Source of the DNA: an uncultured Alphaproteobacteria bacterium
GTDB taxonomy: Bacteria; Pseudomonadota; Alphaproteobacteria; Rickettsiales; UBA1997
DNA: 13,507 nucleotides
Reading direction: 5' to 3'
Assembly: GCA_903858915.1 (NCBI GenBank)
Contig: CAIOKL010000194.1
Span: 1-13,507 of the forward strand
The notes beneath the pieces are model-generated. The model was given only the letters and a program-made list of their open reading frames with translations, was not told where the DNA came from and ran no database searches. The position numbers and the translations under genes are program-made. Shown one piece after another: positions 6,811 to 12,815 of this stretch (positions are counted from its first letter, which is position 1; each line of letters opens with the position of its first letter).

Positions 6811-7368
6811 CTAAATTTTCATTAAATCTTTTTCTTTGCTTTCAACCATTTGATCAACTTTTGCAACAAATTCATCAGTGATTTTTTGAACGATATCGGT
6901 AAAGCCGTGAACTTGATCTTTCGAAGCGCCAAGCTCTTTTTCATTTTTCTTAAAATCATCGAGAGCGTCGCGACGAATATTTCGTAAGGCAATTTTTTTA
7001 TCTTCGCCATATTTTTTAGCCAATTTAACTAAATCTTTACGGCGTTCTTCGCTAAGTTTTGGAATAGAAATTCTTAGTAAAGTGCCGTCAACCGCTGGGT
7101 TAAAACCCAAATTCGAATTAGAAATCGCCTTTTCAACCGCTTTAACATTTTCACGATCCCAAACTTGGATTGAAAGCGTTGTGGCCTCTGGCACGGAAAC
7201 ATTCGCCAATTGACCGATTGGCATAAGTTGTCCATAAACTTCAACTCTGATTGTATCGAGCAAATTTGGGCTGGCGCGACCAGTTGAAATACTATCGAGA
7301 TCTCTTTTTAGAGAGCCAAGAGTGTCATCCATTTTTTTACGAGCTTTGTCGGCTAATTGATTTATCAT
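6811..7368 (-). CDS. frr: ribosome recycling factor
   Basis: With EF-G it splits post-termination ribosomes into subunits. At 185 residues it has the standard length and covers domain I and the inserted beta domain: STGRASP (28-34), VEVYG (42-46), LANVSVPE (54-61) and ALRNIRRDA (127-135), the last holding the conserved Arg residues of the three-helix bundle. The start is 12 nt after the pyrH stop and the stop is 1 nt before uppS, giving the classical pyrH-frr-uppS-cdsA order. No Shine-Dalgarno precedes its ATG. Confidence 0.97.
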   Translation of the reverse strand: MINQLADKARKKMDDTLGSLKRDLDSISTGRASPNLLDTIRVEVYGQLMPIGQLANVSVPEATTLSIQVWDRENVKAVEKAISNSNLGFNPAVDGTLLRISIPKLSEERRKDLVKLAKKYGEDKKIALRNIRRDALDDFKKNEKELGASKDQVHGFTDIVQKITDEFVAKVDQMVESKEKDLMKI

Positions 7369-7380
7369 AATTTAAAAATT

Positions 7381-8097
7381 TTAGTTAATTATTGTGAATT
7401 TTCCTTTACCTAAAATAACTTCTTGAAGAGCATTTTGTTCTTTTATCGAGAAAACTATAATTGGTAATTTATTATCTTTAGCAAGTGTTATCGCGGTTTG
7501 ATCCATAACTTTCAAATCTTGTTTTATTACATCGATATATTTGAGTTTTTCGTAGCGCGTGGCATTTTTATCAAGCTTCGGATCGGCCGAATAAACGCCA
7601 TCAACTTGCGTTCCTTTTAAAATGACATCACAATTCATTTCAACGGCGCGAAGAACCGCCGCGGTGTCGGTGGTGAAGAATGGATTACCCGTCCCCGCCG
7701 CAAAAATAACGATGCGATTTTTTTCAAGATGTCGCGCCGCGCGCCTTTTTAAATAAGGTTCGCAAACATTATTCATCGGAATTGCCGACAACATTCTCGT
7801 TTCAATATTATGTTTTTCAAGCGCGCTTTGCAAAGCTAAACCGTTGATGCAAGTGGCAAGCATGCCCATGTAATCCGCCGTAACTCGCTCCATACCTTCC
7901 GCGGCTTTAGAAACGCCACGAAAAATATTGCCACCGCCAACAACGACACTGATTTCGCAACCTAATTTATGCGCGGAAATAATTTGTTGACAAATTTTTT
8001 GAATCGCCCCGACATCGTGACCAAATTGCTGGTCGCCCATCATCGCTTCGCCCGAAACTTTAAAGAGTATTCTTTTGAATTTTAATTCTGAATTCAT
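7381..8097 (-). CDS. pyrH: uridylate (UMP) kinase
   Basis: This hexameric cytosolic enzyme phosphorylates UMP to UDP for pyrimidine nucleotide supply. The 238-residue protein belongs to the amino-acid-kinase fold. It shows KVSGEAM (13-19), VVVGGGNIFRG (51-61), DYMGMLAT (75-82), TGNPFFTTDT (136-145) binding UMP, and KGTQVDGVYSADPK at the ATP side. It is the first gene of the seven-gene minus-strand run. In related genomes tsf and rpsB are often upstream; here a penicillin-binding protein gene takes that place, after a 169-bp spacer. Confidence 0.97.
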   Translation of the reverse strand: MNSELKFKRILFKVSGEAMMGDQQFGHDVGAIQKICQQIISAHKLGCEISVVVGGGNIFRGVSKAAEGMERVTADYMGMLATCINGLALQSALEKHNIETRMLSAIPMNNVCEPYLKRRAARHLEKNRIVIFAAGTGNPFFTTDTAAVLRAVEMNCDVILKGTQVDGVYSADPKLDKNATRYEKLKYIDVIKQDLKVMDQTAITLAKDNKLPIIVFSIKEQNALQEVILGKGKFTIIN

Positions 8098-8266
8098 TTG
8101 GATTTTGAAACTATAGATTAAAGCTAAAACTAAATTAATTAAAATTAAGTTGATTAATTTTTAAAAATCAATTTCAAAGTGTAATTTATTTTTTTTAAAA
8201 TGAACTATGTTTTTAAAGTTTTTTTTAAAAAATTAATTTTAAAAAAATATTGTACAAAAATTGTAA
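8098..8266 (-). other. A/T-rich spacer before pyrH
   Basis: This 169-bp stretch separates the penicillin-binding protein stop from the pyrH start on the same strand and is the likely place for the operon's promoter. It is so A/T-rich that many weak -10-like hexamers occur. I could not find one -35/-10 pair with good spacing. No GC-containing terminator hairpin for the upstream gene is visible, so read-through is possible. Confidence 0.35.
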
Positions 8267-10018
8267 TTAATTTTGAATAATTTTTGCAAATAATTCTGCC
8301 GGTAAAGATCCGCCGGTAATTTTTTCCATCGGCGAATTATCGTCATTTCCAATCCAAACTCCGACGATTTTTTCATCGTCAAAACCGACAAACCAAGCAT
8401 CTCGGAAATCTTGACTAGTGCCGGTTTTGCCATGAATCTTAGAATTAACATTAGCAATTTTTCCAGTGCCGGTTTCAACAACTTCTCTCAAAGAAATTTT
8501 AATCGCCTCAAGCGCTTCTGGCGAGAAAAATTTTTCTGATTTTGAATTAGTTTTTTTATATAAAATTTCATCATTTTGATTACTAATTTCAGAAATTACA
8601 TATGGCTTTACGGGCGCGCCGTCATTGGCAATTGTAGCGTAAGCGCTAGTAAGTTCAAACAAGGAAATTTGCGAAGTTCCCAAAGAAATCGTCAAATCTC
8701 GTTCATCAATTTTTGAAGAAATACCGCACAATCTCGCGGTTTTAGCAATTTTTTTAGCGCCCAACTCTTTGGAAAGTTGGACCGCCACCGAATTTGAAGA
8801 ATTTGCAAAAGCTCTTTTTAAAGTAATTTCACCCAAAAATCGACTTTCATAATTATCGGGAAGCCAATTACTCACTCTAACTCTCTTATCCTCAAAAACA
8901 TCGTCAATTTTATAACCATTTTCAAAAGCGCTTAAATAAAGAAAAGTTTTAAACGCCGAGCCAGCTTGTCGTTTTGCCGAAATTGCGCGATTAAATTGTG
9001 ATTGTTGATAATTATTGCCACCTGATAGCCCCAAAACCGCTCCACTCTTATCCATAACCACCACTGCAATTTGTGCTTTTAATAATTTTTCGGCATTATT
9101 TTTGGTAAATTCATTCAAAATTTCTTCTAAATTATTTTGAAATTTTTCATTTAAAGTTGTGGAAACTTTAAGAATTTTATCTTGAAAATTTTCTTTATTT
9201 ATGAATTCAAAAATTTGTTGATAGGCATAATCTGCAAAATAGAAACGCTGTCCAAAATCTTCGCGAAAAAAATCTTCATTATTTTCTTCATTTTCAAAAT
9301 TTTTATCCAAATATCCGCATTCTTGCATTGCCTTAAGAACCGTTCTGGTGCGCCTTTTGGCGAGTTCGGGATTATTTTTTGGAGAAATTTTTGAAGGAGC
9401 CTTTAACAATCCCGCCAAAAGCGCCGATTCTTGAATATTTAATTGGGCAACATCTTTGTTAAAATATTGTTTGGAAGCGTTGCCGATGCCGTAATTATTT
9501 GATCCAAAATAAGCGCGATTTAAATAAAAAGTTAAAATTTGTTCTTTGGTAAAATTTCTTTCGAGTTGAAGTGCAAGTAAGGCTTCTTGCACTTTTCTTC
9601 GAAAAGTTTTTTCGGGTTTTAGAAATAATAATTTCGCCAATTGTTGCGTAATTGTGCTACCGCCCTGCACTATTTTTCCAGCTTGTTTATTCGCAAAATA
9701 AGCGCGAATTATTGCAAAAAAATCAATTCCGCCATGTGAAAAAAATTTACGATCTTCGGTTGCGACCACAGCATTTACAAGCATTGTTGGCAATTCATAA
9801 TAACTCACTTCGCTTTGATAAATCTCGCTACGATTGATAATTAAATTTTGATTGTCATAGTTTAGGCGAATAATTTGTTTAGAATTTTGATTTTCTAAAT
9901 CGTCAAGACTAGGCATTCCGATGCAATAATAAGTTGCTATCGCGCCAGTTGCAATAGTTAGCAAAATTGTTAAAAAAATAATAATTTTAACAATAATTTT
10001 AAAACTAATTTTCGTCAT
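8267..10018 (-). CDS. class A penicillin-binding protein (GT51 plus transpeptidase)
   Basis: This bifunctional peptidoglycan synthase is MrcA/PBP1A-like. It polymerises lipid II and cross-links stem peptides at the periplasmic face. At 583 residues it is compact compared with E. coli PBP1A (850), mainly because long linker and C-terminal extensions are absent. The order is a signal-anchor helix (about 7-31); a GT51 domain with EDRKFFSHGGID (88-99, Glu88 catalytic), GGSTITQQLAK (119-129) and RRKVQEALLALQLE (Glu145); and a transpeptidase with SAFK (Ser354, Lys357), SSN (407-409) and KTG (531-533). The SXXK context is RQAGSAFKT where RQPGSAFKP is usual. The start at 10018 keeps the anchor helix; the next Met is at residue 35. 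It is divergent to the PabC-like gene, with 5 nt between starts. Confidence 0.94.
   Translation of the reverse strand: MTKISFKIIVKIIIFLTILLTIATGAIATYYCIGMPSLDDLENQNSKQIIRLNYDNQNLIINRSEIYQSEVSYYELPTMLVNAVVATEDRKFFSHGGIDFFAIIRAYFANKQAGKIVQGGSTITQQLAKLLFLKPEKTFRRKVQEALLALQLERNFTKEQILTFYLNRAYFGSNNYGIGNASKQYFNKDVAQLNIQESALLAGLLKAPSKISPKNNPELAKRRTRTVLKAMQECGYLDKNFENEENNEDFFREDFGQRFYFADYAYQQIFEFINKENFQDKILKVSTTLNEKFQNNLEEILNEFTKNNAEKLLKAQIAVVVMDKSGAVLGLSGGNNYQQSQFNRAISAKRQAGSAFKTFLYLSAFENGYKIDDVFEDKRVRVSNWLPDNYESRFLGEITLKRAFANSSNSVAVQLSKELGAKKIAKTARLCGISSKIDERDLTISLGTSQISLFELTSAYATIANDGAPVKPYVISEISNQNDEILYKKTNSKSEKFFSPEALEAIKISLREVVETGTGKIANVNSKIHGKTGTSQDFRDAWFVGFDDEKIVGVWIGNDDNSPMEKITGGSLPAELFAKIIQN
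9966..9994. repeat. 10-bp perfect inverted repeat between divergent starts
   Basis: The arms ATTGTTAAAA (9966-9975) and TTTTAACAAT (9985-9994) are exact reverse complements around a 9-nt loop. They lie in the first codons of the penicillin-binding protein (its anchor helix) and 30-58 nt before the pabC-like start. Any promoters of the divergent pair must overlap this zone. It could be an operator, or a by-product of repeated Ile/Val/Lys codons in A/T-rich DNA. Confidence 0.4.
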
Positions 10019-10023
10019 AAAAA

Positions 10024-10869
10024 ATGAAAACCAAACAAAGTAACAAAAAATTTATTTATAAAAATGATCAAATATTAAATCATGAAGACGCCTTGATAAG
10101 CATCGATGAAAGAGGTTTTTTATTTGGCGATGGATTGTTTGAAACTTGTCGATTTTTAAATCAAAAAATTATAAATTTTGAAGCACATTTGGCAAGAATC
10201 AAAATCGGTTTATTAAGTTTAAAATTAAACGCCAATATTCAAAATATTGAATCAAAATGTTATAATCTAATAAATAAGAATAATTTACAAGATGGAATAA
10301 TTCGTATTTCAATAAGTCGCGGAATCGGCTCAAAAGGCTATTTGCCAACCAATGAAACGCCAAACCTAATTATTATCCAAACCAAAGAATTGCCAATTTT
10401 GCCAAAAAATATCGATTTAATGGTTTGTGAAATAAATCCACCGCCCTTTAAATTCAAATCCGCCAACGGTTTACAATATATTTTAGCCAAAATCTCCGCC
10501 CAAGAAAATAATTTCTTCGATTCAATAATGCTTGATGAAAAAGGCTATATTTGCGAGACTTCGTCGGCGAATATCTTTTGGATTAAAGACCAAATAATTT
10601 ACACTCCAAGCGATTCTTGTAATATGGTTAGAGGCACGATTCGACAAGCTTTGCTCGATATAAAATCTATAAAAATTAAACAAGGAAAATTTAAAATTTT
10701 TGAACTAGAAAATGCCGACGAAGTTTTTATAACTAACGCCAGTTCATTAATTTTACCAATTGATAAAATCGCATTTAGAAACAAAAAATTTACGCACGCC
10801 GTAAAATATAAAAAAATACTTGTTAAAAAAGTTACAAAGCTATTAAAAATAAGATTCGGTTTAATCTAA
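10024..10869 (+). CDS. pabC: PabC-like aminodeoxychorismate lyase (fold-type IV PLP enzyme)
   Basis: Members of this fold include 4-amino-4-deoxychorismate lyase (PABA for folate), branched-chain aminotransferase and D-amino-acid aminotransferase. The 281-residue protein has ERGFLFGDGLFET (29-41), the SRGIGSKGYLP segment (98-108), FKSANGLQYILAK with Lys145 aligning to the PLP lysine (E. coli PabC KHLNRL), and ETSSANIFW (178-186), which resembles PabC ETxxxNLFW more than the aminotransferase EGxxxNxF. I therefore prefer lyase, but D-alanine aminotransferase cannot be excluded, and the neighbouring cell-wall synthase keeps that option open. ATG at 10024 is the only start, because a stop codon lies two codons upstream in frame. 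The first pilin gene follows 14 nt after its stop. Confidence 0.8.
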   Translation: MKTKQSNKKFIYKNDQILNHEDALISIDERGFLFGDGLFETCRFLNQKIINFEAHLARIKIGLLSLKLNANIQNIESKCYNLINKNNLQDGIIRISISRGIGSKGYLPTNETPNLIIIQTKELPILPKNIDLMVCEINPPPFKFKSANGLQYILAKISAQENNFFDSIMLDEKGYICETSSANIFWIKDQIIYTPSDSCNMVRGTIRQALLDIKSIKIKQGKFKIFELENADEVFITNASSLILPIDKIAFRNKKFTHAVKYKKILVKKVTKLLKIRFGLI

Positions 10870-10883
10870 CTAAATTTTTATAG

Positions 10884-11780
10884 ATGTTTTTAACAAAAAA
10901 ATACATTAAGAAGATTAATAAAAAAGCTTTTACGATAATTGAAATATCAGTAGTGATATTGATTGTTTCGGCAATGATTGTTGGCGTCATGACCAGCAAA
11001 TCAATGCTCGCAAAATCTAGACTTGCCAATGCTCAATCTTTAACTCAACAATCATTTGTTAATGACATAAGCGATGATTTAATAGCATGGTACGAAACCT
11101 CGCTCGAAGGAAGTTTCAATGCTTCCGAAATAAAAACCGATGGTTCATATATAACGACTTGGAAAGATTCAAATAAAACCGTAGTTACCAAAAATAATGC
11201 CTCTGCCCCAGCATTAACCGCAAATCAACCAACGCTAGTTCAAAATGTTTTTTATAATTCAATTCCCGGATTAAGATTTTCAGGCTCTCAATATTTAAAT
11301 TTTGATGGCACAAAATTCACCAAAAATTCTTACACGATTTTTATGGTTGAGCAAAGAACTTCAAATAAAAATGAAAATTATTTTATTGGCGGAACTTCAA
11401 ACTCTGCAAATAGCAATTTAAGTTTGGGATATGGAACTGATACAACAATATCTTTCAATCATTACTCGAATGAATTTACTAGAAGCGTAGCAAGCTACAA
11501 ATCTCCAACGCCAAGAATTCACACCTTTTTTTATAACAATACTATCGGCAAAAGACATTCAATCAATGGCGGATCAATCTCTACAAATACTCCGGCTCAA
11601 ACCGCAAGTCTAAATTCATTTAGCGGAGCCATGATTGGTGGATATAATCCAAGTGGCACATTAAAAGCATATGTCGGCGACTTAGCAGAAATCATCATGT
11701 TTAAACGATCTTTAAAAACGGAAGAAATAAAAGCGATCGAGAGTTATCTCGGTAGCAAATATGGCATTCCAGTTTCCTAA
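10884..11780 (+). CDS. prepilin-type protein with LamG/concanavalin-like domain, copy 1
   Basis: This is a 298-residue predicted surface protein. It has a Lys-rich leader (1-15), then KKA-FTIIE, giving a class III prepilin cleavage between Ala15 and Phe16 with Glu at mature +5, and a hydrophobic helix (16-37) that would hold it in a pilus or pseudopilus. From about residue 65 the sequence follows the LamG/concanavalin-like pattern: DDLIAWYETS, TTWKDSN (91-97), SIPGLRFSGSQYL (126-138), YTIFMVEQ (150-157), and near the end EIIMFKRSLKTEEIKAIESY then KYGI. It has no cysteine, so it lacks the disulfide loop of many type IVa pilins. It is paralogous to the next gene. The -1 residue is Ala instead of Gly. 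Role as a minor pilin or adhesin is inferred; the assembly genes are not in the window. Confidence 0.8.
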   Translation: MFLTKKYIKKINKKAFTIIEISVVILIVSAMIVGVMTSKSMLAKSRLANAQSLTQQSFVNDISDDLIAWYETSLEGSFNASEIKTDGSYITTWKDSNKTVVTKNNASAPALTANQPTLVQNVFYNSIPGLRFSGSQYLNFDGTKFTKNSYTIFMVEQRTSNKNENYFIGGTSNSANSNLSLGYGTDTTISFNHYSNEFTRSVASYKSPTPRIHTFFYNNTIGKRHSINGGSISTNTPAQTASLNSFSGAMIGGYNPSGTLKAYVGDLAEIIMFKRSLKTEEIKAIESYLGSKYGIPVS

Positions 11781-11816
11781 TAACCCTAAATTTAATAACT
11801 TTAACTTAAACTTTTT

Positions 11817-12815
11817 ATGAAAAAAAATAAAGCATTTTCACTTGTAGAATTATCGGTAGTAATACTGATAATTGGTATTCTAATTGCGGGTGTAACGCAA
11901 AGCGGAAGATTGATTAGACAAATAAAACTCTCAACAGCTCGTTCAGTAACTTCATCTTCAGATGTGGCATCAATAAGAGATATAACTGCTTGGTTTGAAG
12001 CTTCAACTGAAGGAGTTTTTACAGATATAACTGACAACACTGATATTGAAGATAAGGCGGAAATAAAATATTGGCGCGATGTTAATCCGCAAAAATCAAA
12101 AGGTGATAAACCAGTTTTGGCAAATGCCACCGCGCTTGCAAAACCAAAATATGCTTCCAATGGAATAAATGGCATTCCATCAGTTTATTTTGACGGCGGA
12201 GCTAATAGTTCAATAAGAGGTCTACCTTCTGATGAAACGGCTGACTATATTTATACCACCGATGGTCCAACTATGCCCCTAATTGCTAAAGACCAGACCT
12301 ATTCAATGTTTGCGGTTTTTAGAGCGGATATTGGTAAAGTTAATACCAATGCAATTGTTACGCAAATTGGTGGAAATACTGCGGCATTAACTGATCAAGA
12401 ATTTGCTGGAATTGGTTTTTTTGGAGAAACTGCTAACGCTGGTAAACCGGGTTTAATTACCAGCTCTACAGAAGCTACTAGTTGGATTAAAGATGCACGA
12501 ATTAGCGATCAAACTGATTATATTGTTGGAGCTTTAGTCGATTTCGTAGCACCAACAGCATTTGCCAAAGAATCCGTTAAATTATATGTAAATTCACTTA
12601 CTCCTGTGGCTGAATACGGAGCAGCTAAAACAGTTTTTACAAATACCGAAGTTAAAGCTGATAAATTTGGAATCGGAGGAAGTGCAAAAGCTACTACGGA
12701 TACCTTCTTCACTGGTTTAGTTTCTGAAGTTATCATCTTTGATCGCAAACTTAAAGATGAAGAAGCTTTAAGCGTAATGAAATATTTGAGAAAAAAATAT
12801 AATATCAATACTTAA
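11817..12815 (+). CDS. prepilin-type protein with LamG/concanavalin-like domain, copy 2
   Basis: This 332-residue paralogue of the preceding gene has a short leader MKKNKA, then FSLVELSVVILIIGILIAGV, a textbook pilin/pseudopilin helix with Glu at mature +5. Cleavage is predicted after Ala6. The globular part starts ITAWFEASTEG (56-66), then IKYWRDVN (83-90), GIPSVYFDGG (119-128) and YSMFAVFRAD, and ends EVIIFDRKLKDEEALSVMKY then KYNI. That tail matches copy 1 at 13 of 27 aligned positions. Cysteines are absent. It is about 35 residues longer than copy 1, by inserts in the middle. The gene starts 36 nt after copy 1 without a ribosome-binding motif and is presumably co-transcribed. It ends flush against the converging sensor gene stop. 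Confidence 0.8.
   Translation: MKKNKAFSLVELSVVILIIGILIAGVTQSGRLIRQIKLSTARSVTSSSDVASIRDITAWFEASTEGVFTDITDNTDIEDKAEIKYWRDVNPQKSKGDKPVLANATALAKPKYASNGINGIPSVYFDGGANSSIRGLPSDETADYIYTTDGPTMPLIAKDQTYSMFAVFRADIGKVNTNAIVTQIGGNTAALTDQEFAGIGFFGETANAGKPGLITSSTEATSWIKDARISDQTDYIVGALVDFVAPTAFAKESVKLYVNSLTPVAEYGAAKTVFTNTEVKADKFGIGGSAKATTDTFFTGLVSEVIIFDRKLKDEEALSVMKYLRKKYNINT

Noticed and set aside
8098..8266. Specific promoter or terminator between the penicillin-binding protein and pyrH genes
   Set aside because: The spacer is nearly all A/T; several weak matches exist and none has a good -35/-10 spacing or a GC-containing stem.
10024..10869. Assignment as branched-chain or D-amino-acid aminotransferase
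   Set aside because: The ETSSANIFW and KSANGLQ contexts fit PabC-type lyases better, although substrate cannot be proven from sequence.
11801..12808. Minus-strand open frames opposite the second pilin gene
   Set aside because: They are shadows of the plus-strand gene, which has a clear prepilin motif and domain pattern.
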